DNA from: an uncultured Oscillospiraceae bacterium
Lineage (GTDB): Bacteria; Bacillota; Clostridia; Oscillospirales; Ruminococcaceae
Direction of reading: 5' to 3'
DNA length: 30,326 nt
Assembly: GCA_934446455.1 (NCBI GenBank)
Contig: CAKSEE010000034.1
Coordinates: 1 to 30,326 of the forward strand
The position numbers and the translations under genes were made by a program. A model generated the notes under the pieces. The model worked only from the letters and a program-made list of their open reading frames with translations. It made no database searches and was not told the origin of the DNA. Below are positions 1 to 8,044 of the stretch, piece by piece; position 1 is the stretch's first letter; each line of letters begins with the position of its first letter.

Positions 1-418
1 GCGCTGAAAGTGACACGGCAGTGAGCGAATATAAGGCGCTGTTCCTTAAATATCCGTATTCCGGAATACCGGGTGAAGCCACAGTATACCGCGTAATGAC
101 AGCCATCGGAATAACGCACAGACCTAACCGAAAGCCGAACTGTGCGCTGCAACTGTTGAAAATACAGCGGCAGCGTATCCGGAATTTTGCGGTGCGGTAC
201 TCCACTCCGACCGCGGAAGCCGATACACAAGCGCTTCATACAGAGCCATGCTGAATGAGTATGGATTAAAGCAGAGCATGAACAGCGCCGGAGGGAGATG
301 TCATGACAACGCCCGCTGTGGAAGCATGTGGGCGAGAATGAAGAACGAGCTGTTTTACAGCCGCGGCAGAAGAAGTACGGATTACACGACAGAGCAGCTG
401 AAAACGATGATATGGCGC
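1..418 (+). pseudogene. IS3-family transposase (orfB) relic, internally deleted and frameshifted
   Basis: This is a broken DDE transposase cut by the window edge. Frame 3 carries an HTH_21-like piece containing ATVYRVMTAIGITHR (about 75-125). The reading then moves to frame 2, where the rve-type core resumes with VLHSDRGSRYTSASYR, its catalytic Asp at codon 209-211, and runs through RMKNELFYSR to TMIWR at 418. Only about 60 bases separate the two pieces, so the part that should carry the first catalytic Asp is deleted. The third acidic residue is also gone: the family has a CESMW-like motif where this copy reads CGSMW, with GGA at 320-322. Similarity stops abruptly at 418, before the usual YWNNRR-type C-terminus. 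The copy cannot be an active transposase. Family assignment is by motif recognition only, and the exact IS subgroup is not determined. Confidence 0.85.
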
Positions 419-433
419 TCTGCACCAAGATTG

Positions 434-553
434 CACATTCAGTCGGAGCCGCCGGTCGGGCTGCCGACCAAAAGCGAGAGCCACCCCGCCCGCGTGTGAC
501 AGCCCGCGCCAAAAAATCACATTCAGCCGGAACCGCCGGTCGGGCTACCGACT
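434..553. repeat. Imperfect direct repeat pair (434-469 and 518-553)
   Basis: Two 36-base copies share most positions, starting CACATTCAG and containing CCGCCGGTCGGGCT. Each contains a small perfect hairpin, GTCGG-4-CCGAC, with loop GCTG in the first copy and GCTA in the second. The first copy lies just past the break in the transposase. The second overlaps the stop and last codons of the decayed minus-strand gene. This is probably a scar of the rearrangement that joined the two relics. The copies are too few and too close to be a CRISPR array. Confidence 0.6.
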
Positions 554-1123
554 GCTTTGCTTACCAGGAAGCCCATTTCATCCTTTATTATCTCGTACTT
601 CTGCGCCAACGGGCTTTCAGAACCGACGACGCAGTAGTCGCACCTGTCCGAGTTGCCGCAGGTGCCGCACCTGATGAGCGTGCCGTGTATCTGACATATT
701 CCCCGGTAGTCGGAGTTCCAGAAAAGCGGCAGGATATGCATTAGACCGTGCTTTTTTGCGAACTCGGCGTTGGGACACTGCGTGAAGCTGTATCTCGCGG
801 CGTTGTTCTCCTTGTCGAACGGCTCTTCCACATTGCAGAACGTTGCGGGGTATTGCTGTATCTGCCTGCGGTCCTTGTCGCCGACCGTTTTATAAGCCGC
901 ATATCCGCCTTTCGGTTGAGGTTTATGAACCTGCCGAGCTTTACGAACGGCTCCAACATACCCTGCACAAAATCCTGAAGCTCCTCGACGGGCGGCTTGT
1001 CGGGCAGCAGCGGGTAGAGCGAAAACACGAGCAGCGCGCCGTATATGGCGAGCGCGCTTTCAGCCAGTCCTGTATCATGGCGCTCATTCTCTTTAATTCG
1101 CTTACTTTAACGTGTTCGCTCAT
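523..1123 (-). pseudogene. L-2-amino-thiazoline-4-carboxylate hydrolase-like gene, two frameshifts
   Basis: Three minus-strand frames join into one protein. Frame A starts MSEHVKVSELKRMSAMIQDW at 1123, after the ribosome site AGGAG. Frame B continues with LAIYGALLVFSLYPLLP and FVKLGRFINLN. Frame C gives KTVGDKDRRQIQQYPATF, then FTQCPNAEFAKKHGL, LFWNSDY and a Cys-containing CDYCVVG end. The second half resembles the ATC hydrolase-like family (PF14196 type), which has a TRCPYAEF / NSD / CDF pattern. The shifts lie near 1065-1075 and 911-917; the second is explained by one lost base, since restoring it gives NLNPKGGYAAYKT. The gene has no functional partner nearby. Two assembly errors could also explain the frames, but the neighbouring transposase relic makes real decay likelier. 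The family call is moderate. Confidence 0.7.
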
Positions 1124-1225
1124 ACTCGCATACTCCTGTTTGTACTGCGGTTAATCTTAGCTAACCTGTGTTCTCATTATAATATATGTGTTCCAAAAAA
1201 TCAAGCGGAAATTCACCCGACAAAG

Positions 1226-1275
1226 AGAGCGCAGCCGTCCCAAAGCGTGACAGCAGGGCGGCTGCGCTCTTTTTT
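1226..1275. terminator. Strong hairpin, probable bidirectional terminator
   Basis: AGAGCGCAGCCG (1226-1237) pairs perfectly with CGGCTGCGCTCT (1259-1270) and is followed on the plus strand by TTTTTT. It lies just past the 3' end of the minus-strand flavoprotein gene, between it and the decayed gene. On the minus strand the T-tract is weak (CTTTG), so efficiency in that direction is uncertain. Confidence 0.7.
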
Positions 1276-1309
1276 GTGAATGTCGCTCTTATATGCCGGC
1301 GCAGACTGT

Positions 1310-2527
1310 TCAGCGCGCCGCCGCCTTTCCCGCAGCCATTCCCGTGGAAAAGGCAATTTGCAGGTTAAAGCCGCCCGTGTACGCGTCCACGTCGATTATT
1401 TCCCCCGCGAAGAAAAGCCCGCCGCATAGCTTGCTTTCCATTGTTTTCGGGGAAATCTCCTTGACGCATACGCCGCCGCGCGTTACTATAGCCTCTTCTA
1501 TCGGGCGGAAGCGCGTGACGTCGAGCCGCACGCCCTTGAGCAGCGAAACCAGCGCGCGGCGCTCCTCGCGCGTTACCTCGTCCACCTTTTTCAGCGGGTC
1601 AATGCCCGAAAGCCCGGCAACGGGCGCGGTGAGCTGCTGCGGCAGAAGTCCGCGCAGGCTCTCGCCGAAAGGCGTGCCGCGCCGCTCGGCAAAATCGCGG
1701 AGAATGCGCGCGTCAAGCTGCTTTTCGCTCAGCGCGGGCTTAAGGTCGATGCGTATGGAATAGCGCCCGCTCTCCATGCGCGGGATATGCGCCGAAGCGG
1801 AAAGCACCGTAGGTCCCGAAACGCCGTGCACCGTGAATTGCAACTCGCCGAAATCGGAGTATATCTGCCTGTCCCCGTCGTAAAGCGCCATTGAGATGTT
1901 GCGCAGGTCAAGCCCCGCCGCCTGCGCTGTCCAGCGCTGTTTCGTTTCCATAGCCGAAAGCGACGGCTCGGGCGAGATAACGGTGTGTCCCGCAGACCTT
2001 GCGAGCGTGTATCCGAAGCCGTCAGAGCCCGTGCGCGGGTAGGACATTCCGCCCGTTGCGAGAACGACAGCGCCGCGGTACTCGCGTTTTCCGCGAACGC
2101 CCGCGCAGCGCCCGTCCTCAATTATAAGCGAGGCGGCGCGCTCCTGTATAAGCTCGACCCCGAGCGCTTTCAGCCGCCCCTCAAGCGCGTTTACGATATC
2201 GCGCGCCTTTCCCGACGTCGGGAAAACGCGCTTGCCGCGCTCGGTCGTAAGCGGCACGCCGAGCCTCTCAAAAAGCGCCATGGTATCCTGCGGCGTAAAC
2301 GCTGACAGCGCGCTGTAAAGAAACCTGCCGTTGCGCGGGATATTCTCCATAAGCTCGTCGAACGTGCAGTTGTTCGTAACGTTGCAGCGACCCTTTCCCG
2401 TTATTGCGAGCTTGCGCCCCGCATCGGCGTTCTTATCGAGAATACGCACCCGCGCGCCCGCTTCCGCAGCGGCGATTGCGGCGGTCATTCCCGCTGCGCC
2501 CGCGCCTATAACGATAACGTCAGACAT
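1310..2527 (-). CDS. BaiN/HI0933-family NAD(P)/FAD-dependent oxidoreductase
   Basis: This 405-residue protein, normal length for the family, is a soluble FAD flavoprotein of the HI0933/YhiN group. An N-terminal Rossmann FAD motif GAGAAGM (residues 8-14) is followed by the family signature with GRKLAITGKGRCNVTN (about 37-52). The C-terminus carries GGVCVKEISPKTMES, GLFFAGEIIDVDA and GGFNLQIAFSTG, which close the FAD site. The physiological substrate is generally unknown for this family; one member, BaiN of Clostridium scindens, acts in bile-acid dehydroxylation, but nothing here supports that role. The start overlaps the stop of the upstream regulator by 8 bases, so the two are translated as one unit. 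A hairpin at 1226-1270 probably ends the transcript. Confidence 0.9.
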   Translation of the reverse strand: MSDVIVIGAGAAGMTAAIAAAEAGARVRILDKNADAGRKLAITGKGRCNVTNNCTFDELMENIPRNGRFLYSALSAFTPQDTMALFERLGVPLTTERGKRVFPTSGKARDIVNALEGRLKALGVELIQERAASLIIEDGRCAGVRGKREYRGAVVLATGGMSYPRTGSDGFGYTLARSAGHTVISPEPSLSAMETKQRWTAQAAGLDLRNISMALYDGDRQIYSDFGELQFTVHGVSGPTVLSASAHIPRMESGRYSIRIDLKPALSEKQLDARILRDFAERRGTPFGESLRGLLPQQLTAPVAGLSGIDPLKKVDEVTREERRALVSLLKGVRLDVTRFRPIEEAIVTRGGVCVKEISPKTMESKLCGGLFFAGEIIDVDAYTGGFNLQIAFSTGMAAGKAAAR

Positions 2528-3380
2528 CTTTCTTGTAGACCTCGTGGTTCTCCCAGAGCTGCTCCAGCTTGCTGAACGTCTGCTCGACGCGGCAGCGGTT
2601 TCTGCCCGAAACGGCGATTATGAGCGCGTTTATAAGGCTCATGGGCGCCACAAGGCTGTCTACAAAGCTTACCATGTCCGAGCAGGCGTAGAGCGGCGTG
2701 TGCGCATACTGCACAAGCGGCGAGCTTTCGCTGTCGGTTATGGCGATTATCTGCGCGCCGCTGTCGTGCGCGAACTTGCACGCCTGAATCGTGCTCTGCG
2801 CGTATCTCGGGAACGACATTGCAATAAGCAGGTCGCCCTCGCCTATGTGAATCATCTGCTGATACATCTCGCTCGTGCCGACGGAGCCTACGAGCGACAC
2901 CTTGTCGAACACGAGCCGCAGATAGTAGTGCATAAAGCTTGCCAGTATTCCCGAGGACATGGCGCCCTGAATGTAAATGCGCTTTGCGGAAATTATCGTG
3001 TTTACGGCGTTGTCGAAGGATTCGCGGTCAACGGAGTCCATTGTGCGGCGTATCTTGTCGATATCCTGCGACAGCACGCCCTCCACCGGGTCAAGGTCGC
3101 CTATCCTGCTGCGGGTAACGTCCATTCGCTGCAAGGACGTAAGGCGGTTTTTGATATGCTCCTGCAGCGAGCGCTGAAGCTGCGGGTAGCCCTCGTAGCC
3201 AAGCTCGATAGCGAAGCGCACAACGGTGCTTTCGCTGACGTTCACGGCGTTGCCGAGCTTAAGCGCGGTCATATACGCCGCCTTTTCATAGTGGCGCAGG
3301 ATATAGTCGGCAATAAGCTTCTGGCTCTTTGAAAATTGCGGCATCATTTCCTCAATGCGCTGCAGCAGATCGTCTTTCAT
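2520..3380 (-). CDS. MurR/RpiR-family transcriptional regulator (HTH plus SIS domain)
   Basis: 286 residues, the usual length. An N-terminal HTH_6 domain (about 1-77) includes FSKSQKLIADYIL and the recognition segment VSESTVVRFAIELGYEGYP. A C-terminal SIS sugar-phosphate-binding domain (about 125-260) includes IYIQGAMSSGILA, GEGDLLIAMSFPRYAQS and AQIIAITDSESSPL. Family members repress or activate sugar-phosphate or amino-sugar catabolism genes in response to a phosphosugar. No such catabolic operon is present here; the gene overlaps only the flavoprotein gene, so its target may lie elsewhere. A sigma-A promoter lies upstream at 3434-3462 and overlaps a perfect inverted repeat that could be an autoregulatory operator. 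The ligand cannot be told from sequence. Confidence 0.93.
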   Translation of the reverse strand: MKDDLLQRIEEMMPQFSKSQKLIADYILRHYEKAAYMTALKLGNAVNVSESTVVRFAIELGYEGYPQLQRSLQEHIKNRLTSLQRMDVTRSRIGDLDPVEGVLSQDIDKIRRTMDSVDRESFDNAVNTIISAKRIYIQGAMSSGILASFMHYYLRLVFDKVSLVGSVGTSEMYQQMIHIGEGDLLIAMSFPRYAQSTIQACKFAHDSGAQIIAITDSESSPLVQYAHTPLYACSDMVSFVDSLVAPMSLINALIIAVSGRNRCRVEQTFSKLEQLWENHEVYKKDV

Positions 3381-3433
3381 TTTTCGTACCTCGTTTCATT
3401 CTGATTCAGCACAGCCCGAATCTTCTTATCTCT

Positions 3434-3485
3434 ATATTACTACTTTTGTGTGAATTTTGCAAGTGATTTTTTTAATAACTTGCAA
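3434..3485 (-). promoter_or_regulatory. Sigma-A promoter of the RpiR gene with overlapping inverted repeat
   Basis: On the minus strand, TTGCAA (3457-3462) and TAATAT (3434-3439) are 17 bases apart, 54 bases before the ATG. The -35 box lies within a perfect inverted repeat, TTGCAAGT (3457-3464) and ACTTGCAA (3478-3485), with a 13-base A/T-rich centre. Its location suggests an operator. The cognate protein is not proven; autoregulation by the RpiR protein is an inference. Confidence 0.65.
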
Positions 3486-3524
3486 ATGAAAGAGACAATT
3501 GCAAATTTCTCAAGTCCATTTTTC

Positions 3525-3740
3525 CCGCAGAAGCGGGCTTTGAAAAAACACTTCCGCACAAGTGTGTAAGCGACACCTCGCTGTGCTCGGCTTACGCAAC
3601 GCGACGCTGCGCTTACGCAACGCGACTGCGCGCAGGGGCACAATTTGCACTCCGTGCGAATTGTGCTGACTTGCGAAGCAACGCTTCGCAATGTCGTAGG
3701 ATGTTTCGGCGGACCCCCCAACGGGGGGCGATGGTCTGAT
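3525..3740. repeat. Mosaic hairpin repeat element, diverged copy of the dispersed family
   Basis: This fills most of the 568-base gap between the RpiR and HD genes. It starts with the hairpin CCCGCAGAAGCGGG, then AAAACACTTCC, then a 53-base stretch (3553-3605) that matches the core at 11523-11575 with two mismatches. CTTACGCAACGCGAC then occurs twice (3591-3605, 3612-3626). Further hairpins follow: 3639-3650 with 3654-3665, a perfect TTGCGAAGC/GCTTCGCAA (3671-3691), and CCCCCC/GGGGGG (3714-3728). No credible protein is encoded; the minus-strand open frame over it is a by-product of the repeat. The bases from 3741 to 3849 hold nothing recognisable. Confidence 0.8.
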
Positions 3741-3849
3741 TTGCTCATGCTTTCATCTGTCCGCAGTGAATAATCCTGAAAAAGCTGTGCAATATATATA
3801 AAATCGACAGATTTTTTTGTGAAATAGGCACAAAACGTCTGCAAAAAGG

Positions 3850-3878
3850 TTGAATTATTTCAGAAAATGGAGTACAAT
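3850..3878 (+). promoter_or_regulatory. Sigma-A promoter of the HD-domain gene
   Basis: TTGAAT (3850-3855) and TACAAT (3873-3878) are separated by 17 bases, 70 bases before the chosen ATG at 3949. Confidence 0.7.
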
Positions 3879-3948
3879 AAAAAAGCAGCAGAAAGCGGAG
3901 AATTTGTCCCCTATTTCATAAGTCTGCCCGAATGTGAGGTCTTTCATC

Positions 3949-4497
3949 ATGCTAAAAGCGGTTCTGTCCGGAAAGGACATCTCAAAGGTAAGCGAGTATT
4001 TTGACTGTGTAAAGGACTTGCTTTGCGATAAGAATATACTGCGCCTTGACGAGTTTTCGCACCACAGCGGAACGTCGCGGCTTCAGCACAGCCTTAACGT
4101 GTCGTACTACAACTTCCTGCTTTGCAGGAAGCTTCGGCTCAACGCCCGTGCTGCGGCTCGTGCAGGCCTGTTTCACGACCTGTTCTTTTACGACAGGCGC
4201 GACCATGTGCCCGTTGAGGGCGAGGGCTGGCACGGAGTAGGTCACCCCAAGATAGCGTTTATGAACGCAAGCGAGATGTTTTCGGTGTCGCAGCTTGAGG
4301 GGGACATGATAGTAAACCATATGTGGCCGCTTTCGCCGCGCCTGCCGCGTTACCGCGAAACGTTCGTGATAACGCTTGTAGACAAGTTCTGCGCGGCTGC
4401 GGAGGTCATAAGCTATGCCATGTCGCGCGGCGCGCGCCGTTTCAGGCTGGCGGAGGCTTTTGCGCTGACGCTTCTGGTGCGGCTTACGCTGCATTGA
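3949..4497 (+). CDS. HD-domain phosphohydrolase-like protein
   Basis: 182 residues from the ATG at 3949, which has a GTGAGG ribosome site 9 bases upstream; a GTG at 3934 in the same frame would add five residues but lacks a good site. The HD pattern is visible: His47 in RLQHSLNVSYY, His76-Asp77 in GLFHDLFFYD, extra histidines at 95, 99 and 124, and a late Asp145 in ITLVDKFCAAAE. HD proteins bind two metals or one and hydrolyse phosphate esters, often nucleotides or cyclic dinucleotides. The substrate is not known here. A good sigma-A promoter lies upstream, and the gene ends 45 bases before the trp promoter, so it is transcribed separately. No transmembrane segment or regulatory domain is seen. 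Confidence 0.8.
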   Translation: MLKAVLSGKDISKVSEYFDCVKDLLCDKNILRLDEFSHHSGTSRLQHSLNVSYYNFLLCRKLRLNARAAARAGLFHDLFFYDRRDHVPVEGEGWHGVGHPKIAFMNASEMFSVSQLEGDMIVNHMWPLSPRLPRYRETFVITLVDKFCAAAEVISYAMSRGARRFRLAEAFALTLLVRLTLH

Positions 4498-4541
4498 ATC
4501 ACGCGGGGGAAAATTCCTGCAAAAAAAATTCAGCAAAGTCC

Positions 4542-4570
4542 TTGACAAATCCGAAGCGATGTGCTAGAAT
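4542..4570 (+). promoter_or_regulatory. Sigma-A promoter of the trp operon
   Basis: A consensus TTGACA (4542-4547) and TAGAAT (4565-4570) are 17 bases apart, just before the T-box leader. A strong promoter fits an operon controlled after initiation by attenuation. Confidence 0.85.
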
Positions 4571-4577
4571 AAAATCA

Positions 4578-4904
4578 CGGCAGTGATGCCGAAAAAGAAT
4601 ATGCCATTAAACCTATGATGTGGAGATAAAAATGCCCTATGCGCCCCCAGAGAGCGGTCGTTGGTGAGAGTACCGCGGAAATGCAGAGCATATCAAATGG
4701 ACCACAGAGGGTGCGGTCAAAGGCGATAAGCCAAGTATTCCGCAACGTGCGCGAGCGTTAATCGCAAGGGTATGCTCGGTTTATCCGAAAGTATTCGATG
4801 AGAGCGCGGCAGCAGCCGCGAATTAAGGTGGCAACGCGGTGTTATAGTATTCTATGCCCCGTCCTTAAGTACAGTAGTATTCTGTGCTTAAGGGCGGGGC
4901 TTTT
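4578..4904 (+). promoter_or_regulatory. T-box leader responding to tRNA-Trp
   Basis: The leader has the expected order of T-box parts. An AGAGAG stretch with GTTGGTGAGAG occupies the upper part of Stem I. A specifier position reads ATCAAATGGACC, placing the Trp codon TGG at 4698-4700. The conserved T-box sequence AAGGTGGCAACGCGG (4825-4839) lies before an intrinsic terminator (4856-4904). In this class uncharged tRNA pairs with the specifier and with the T-box bulge, stabilises an antiterminator and lets transcription enter the operon. The TGGCAAC form differs slightly from the commonest TGGTACC. The identity of the specifier fits the downstream genes exactly. The folded structure was inferred by eye. 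Confidence 0.93.
4856..4904 (+). terminator. Attenuator terminator of the trp T-box
   Basis: GCCCCGTCCTTAAGTACA (4856-4873) pairs with the segment 4883-4900 across a 9-base loop and is followed by TTTT. The 18-bp stem competes with the antiterminator formed around the T-box sequence just upstream. Confidence 0.92.
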
Positions 4905-4945
4905 CGTATTCCCCCGAAGCGCAGGCAGTCAGAAAGGAGAACATC

Positions 4946-6424
4946 ATGCAGGGACTAAGACCGACAAAGGAGCAGGTCATGGCGATAAAGGGCTACAGCG
5001 TAGTGCCCGTATGCCGCGAGATACTTGCAGACATAAAAACGCCGATAGAGGTGCTGCGCATACTTAAGAACGCAAGCAGGCACTGCTTCATTCTCGAGAG
5101 CGTTGAGAACCAGGAGAAATGGGGGCGCTACACGTTTCTGGGCTACGACCCGAGCTTTGAGGTCACCTGCCTTGACGGCACGGTGAACATCAAAAACGTG
5201 CGCACGGGCGAAACGCAGTCCTATCCCGCAGCGCACCCCGCAGAGCGCCTGCGCGGGCTTATGGCGGGTTACACCTCGCCGCAGCTCAAGGGCTTCCCGA
5301 GCTTTACGGGCGGGCTTGTGGGGTATTTCAGCTACGACTACATAAAGTACAGCGAACCGTGCCTTAAGCTTGACGCACAGGACGCCGAGCATTTCAAGGA
5401 CGCGGACCTTATGCTGTTTGACAAGGTGATAGCGTTCGATAATATCCGCCAGAAGATAGTGCTTATAGCAAACGTTCCCACGGACGACCCCGACGCGGGC
5501 TACGACAGGGCGGCGCGCGAAATAGACGAAATGGAGCGCCTTATACGCACGGGCAGCCCCGCGCAGGAGGCCAAGGCTCACATAAAGGGCGAGCTTCAGC
5601 CGCTTTTCAGCAAGGAGCGCTACTGCGGCATGGTAGAGCGCGCAAAGCGCTACATCTACGAGGGCGACATATTTCAGGTGGTGCTTTCAAACAGGCTTGA
5701 CGCGGAGTTTGAGGGCAGCCTTATGGACACCTACAGGGTGCTGAGAACCACGAACCCCTCGCCGTATATGTTCTACTTTTCAAGCGACGATATGGAGATA
5801 GCGGGCGCTTCGCCCGAAACGCTTGTAAAGCTTGAAAACGGCGTGCTGCACACCTTTCCGCTTGCGGGGACAAGGCCGCGCGGCGCAACGGATGAGCAGG
5901 ACAGGGCGCTTGAGCGCGAGCTTCTCGCGGACGAAAAGGAACTTTCGGAGCACAATATGCTTGTAGACCTCGGGCGCAACGACCTCGGCAAGGTATCGCG
6001 CTTCGGTACGGTAGAGGTCGAAAAGTATATGTCGATAGAGCGCTACTCGCACGTTATGCACATCGGCTCTACGGTGCGCGGCGAGATACTCCCCGAAAAG
6101 GACGCGCTTGACGCTGTTGACGCGGTGCTGCCTGCAGGAACGCTTTCGGGCGCGCCGAAGATAAGGGCGTGCGAGATAATCAACGAGCTTGAAAACAACA
6201 AGCGCGGCGTGTACGGCGGCGCTATCGGGTACATAGACTTCCGCGGAAACCTTGATACCTGCATTGCGATACGGCTGGTGTTCAAGAAGAACGGGCGCAT
6301 ATTCGTCCGCTCGGGCGCGGGAATAGTAGCCGACAGCGTTCCCGAGAACGAGTACAACGAGTGCATAAACAAGGCGAAGGCGGTAGTAAGCGCGCTTCAC
6401 CTGTCGCAGGAGGAAGAACTATGA
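4946..6424 (+). CDS. trpE: Anthranilate synthase component I
   Basis: 492 residues, normal length. It joins chorismate with ammonia delivered by TrpG to make anthranilate, the first step of tryptophan synthesis. The N-terminal half holds the feedback site region, FILESVENQEKWGRYTFLG (48-66), where tryptophan binds LLES-type motifs in the family. The C-terminal chorismate-binding domain includes GDIFQVVLSNR, AGASPETLVKL, TFPLAGTRPRG, LPAGTLSGAPKIRACEI and RSGAGIVADS. The start is fixed by AAAGGAG 9 bases upstream. The stop overlaps the trpG start as ATGA. It is the first gene behind the T-box. No key residue appears lost, so feedback inhibition by tryptophan is likely but untested. Confidence 0.97.
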   Translation: MQGLRPTKEQVMAIKGYSVVPVCREILADIKTPIEVLRILKNASRHCFILESVENQEKWGRYTFLGYDPSFEVTCLDGTVNIKNVRTGETQSYPAAHPAERLRGLMAGYTSPQLKGFPSFTGGLVGYFSYDYIKYSEPCLKLDAQDAEHFKDADLMLFDKVIAFDNIRQKIVLIANVPTDDPDAGYDRAAREIDEMERLIRTGSPAQEAKAHIKGELQPLFSKERYCGMVERAKRYIYEGDIFQVVLSNRLDAEFEGSLMDTYRVLRTTNPSPYMFYFSSDDMEIAGASPETLVKLENGVLHTFPLAGTRPRGATDEQDRALERELLADEKELSEHNMLVDLGRNDLGKVSRFGTVEVEKYMSIERYSHVMHIGSTVRGEILPEKDALDAVDAVLPAGTLSGAPKIRACEIINELENNKRGVYGGAIGYIDFRGNLDTCIAIRLVFKKNGRIFVRSGAGIVADSVPENEYNECINKAKAVVSALHLSQEEEL

Positions 6425-6993
6425 TACTGCTTATCGACAATTACGACAGCTTTTCCTATAACCTTTTCCAGCTTATCGGCGGCATTTCCCCCGACATAAG
6501 GGTGATAAGGAACGACGAGCTTTCCGTAAGCGAAATATTTGCGCTTTCCCCCTCGCACATCATCTTAAGCCCCGGCCCCGGCAGACCTGCCGACGCGGGC
6601 GTATGCGAGGACGTTATCCGCGCGGACGCGGCGCGCGAAAACCCCGTGCCGCTGCTGGGCGTATGCCTTGGACATCAGGCGATATGCGAGAGCTTCGGCG
6701 CGCGGATAACCTACGCAAAGCGGCTTATGCACGGCAAAAAGTCGCTTATAGAGGCGCACGGCACGCTTTTTGAGGGAATAGAGGGCGGCTTTTATGTGGC
6801 GCGCTATCACTCGCTTGCGGCGGCGGACGAGGGCTTCCCCGAGGCGCTGAGCGTGACCGCCCGCACGGACGACGGCGAAATAATGGCGGTAGAGCATAAA
6901 ACGCTGCCGATATACGGCGTGCAGTTCCACCCCGAAAGCATACTTACGCAGCACGGCAGAAAGATGGCGGAGAACTTCATCTCCATAAGATAA
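6421..6993 (+). CDS. trpG: Anthranilate synthase component II (glutamine amidotransferase)
   Basis: 190 residues of a class I glutamine amidotransferase. It releases ammonia from glutamine for TrpE. The nucleophile Cys82 lies in GVCLGHQAI, and the His170/Glu172 pair in VQFHPESI completes the triad. The start is the ATG at 6421, with GGAGG 9 bases upstream and a 4-base overlap with the trpE stop. The frame is open further upstream, but an extra N-terminus would overlap trpE and break the family start [15 protein letters not shown]. There is no fused anthranilate phosphoribosyltransferase domain, unlike the enterobacterial TrpGD. The related PabA also looks like this, and a shared folate role cannot be excluded. 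Confidence 0.96.
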   Translation: MILLIDNYDSFSYNLFQLIGGISPDIRVIRNDELSVSEIFALSPSHIILSPGPGRPADAGVCEDVIRADAARENPVPLLGVCLGHQAICESFGARITYAKRLMHGKKSLIEAHGTLFEGIEGGFYVARYHSLAAADEGFPEALSVTARTDDGEIMAVEHKTLPIYGVQFHPESILTQHGRKMAENFISIR

Positions 6994-7030
6994 ACATACG
7001 AACAGACGGAACGAAAGCAAGGAGAACGTT

Positions 7031-8044
7031 ATGATTAAAGAAGCTATTGCAAAGACGGCGCGCGGCGAGAACCTTTCCTACGACGAGGCGGCGGCGGTAA
7101 TGACGGAGATAATGACGGGCGAAACGACCCCCGCGCAGACTGCGGCGTTTCTCACCGCGCTGCACATAAAGGGCGAAACCACCGACGAGATAGCGGCGTG
7201 CGGCTACATAATGCGCGAAAAGGCACAGCGCGTAAGCTACAGCGGCGATATTCTTGAAATAGTGGGCACGGGCGGCGACGGCGCGCAGTCGGTGAACATC
7301 TCGACCATGGCGGCGCTTGTGTGCGCGGCTGCGGGCGACAAGGTTGCAAAGCACGGCAACAGGGCGGCTTCGTCCAAATGCGGCACGGCGGATTGCCTTG
7401 AATCGCTCGGCGCGAACATCTCCGTGTCGCCCGAGGGGTGCGTAAAGCTGCTTGACAGCGTGGGCTTCTGCTTCCTTTTCGCGCAGAGATACCACAGTGC
7501 CATGAAGTACGTAGGCCCCGTAAGGCGCGAGATAGGCATTCCCACGGTGTTCAACATCTTAGGGCCGCTCACGAATCCCGCCCGCGCGGACCTACAGCTT
7601 CTCGGCGTATACAGCGAGAACCTTCTCGAGCCCATGGCGCGCTCGCTCATGCGCCTTGGCGTAAAGCGCGGCATGGCGGTGTGCGGCAAGGACGGGCTTG
7701 ACGAGATTTCCGCAGGCGCGCCCACCGCCGTAGCGGAGTTCGCCGACGGCGAGCTCACGCGCTACGAAATAACGCCCGAGCAGTTCGGGCTGGAGCGGCA
7801 CGACAAATCCGAGCTGCGCGGCGGCGGCCCCGAAACAAACGCTGCAATGGCGCGCGAGATACTCAAGGGCAAAAAGGGCGCATGCCGCGACGCGGTGCTG
7901 CTGAACGCGGGCGCTGCGCTGCACATAACAAGGGGCGTTACGATAGCCGAGGGCATAGCGCTTGCCGAAAAGATTATCGACAGCGGCGCGGCGTATGATA
8001 CAATGGAGCGCTACGTTATAGCTTCTAACGAGGTGGACAGATGA
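7031..8044 (+). CDS. trpD: Anthranilate phosphoribosyltransferase
   Basis: 337 residues. It transfers phosphoribose from PRPP to anthranilate. Family motifs are intact: the PRPP-binding [14 protein letters not shown] (79-92), [15 protein letters not shown] (106-120), the anthranilate-tunnel region [20 protein letters not shown] and the late DEIS segment. AAGGAG lies 7 bases before the ATG. The gene follows trpG after 37 bases, the widest gap in the operon, and overlaps trpC by 4 bases (ATGA). Nothing odd is seen. Confidence 0.97.
   Translation: MIKEAIAKTARGENLSYDEAAAVMTEIMTGETTPAQTAAFLTALHIKGETTDEIAACGYIMREKAQRVSYSGDILEIVGTGGDGAQSVNISTMAALVCAAAGDKVAKHGNRAASSKCGTADCLESLGANISVSPEGCVKLLDSVGFCFLFAQRYHSAMKYVGPVRREIGIPTVFNILGPLTNPARADLQLLGVYSENLLEPMARSLMRLGVKRGMAVCGKDGLDEISAGAPTAVAEFADGELTRYEITPEQFGLERHDKSELRGGGPETNAAMAREILKGKKGACRDAVLLNAGAALHITRGVTIAEGIALAEKIIDSGAAYDTMERYVIASNEVDR

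Noticed and set aside
328..744. Plus-strand open frame of 138 codons near the IS relic
   Set aside because: It lies in the wrong frame of the transposase and antisense to the decayed hydrolase-like gene; it has no ribosome site and no family match.
3440..3844. Minus-strand open frame of 134 codons over the hairpin mosaic
   Set aside because: It reads straight through several palindromes of the repeat family and matches no protein family.
4500..4530. Terminator after the HD gene
   Set aside because: The possible stem is only five pairs and is followed by A residues, not T, on the plus strand.
6361..6420. Longer trpG start inside trpE
   Set aside because: The ATG at 6421 has a proper ribosome site and gives the conserved family N-terminus; the extension overlaps trpE in another frame.
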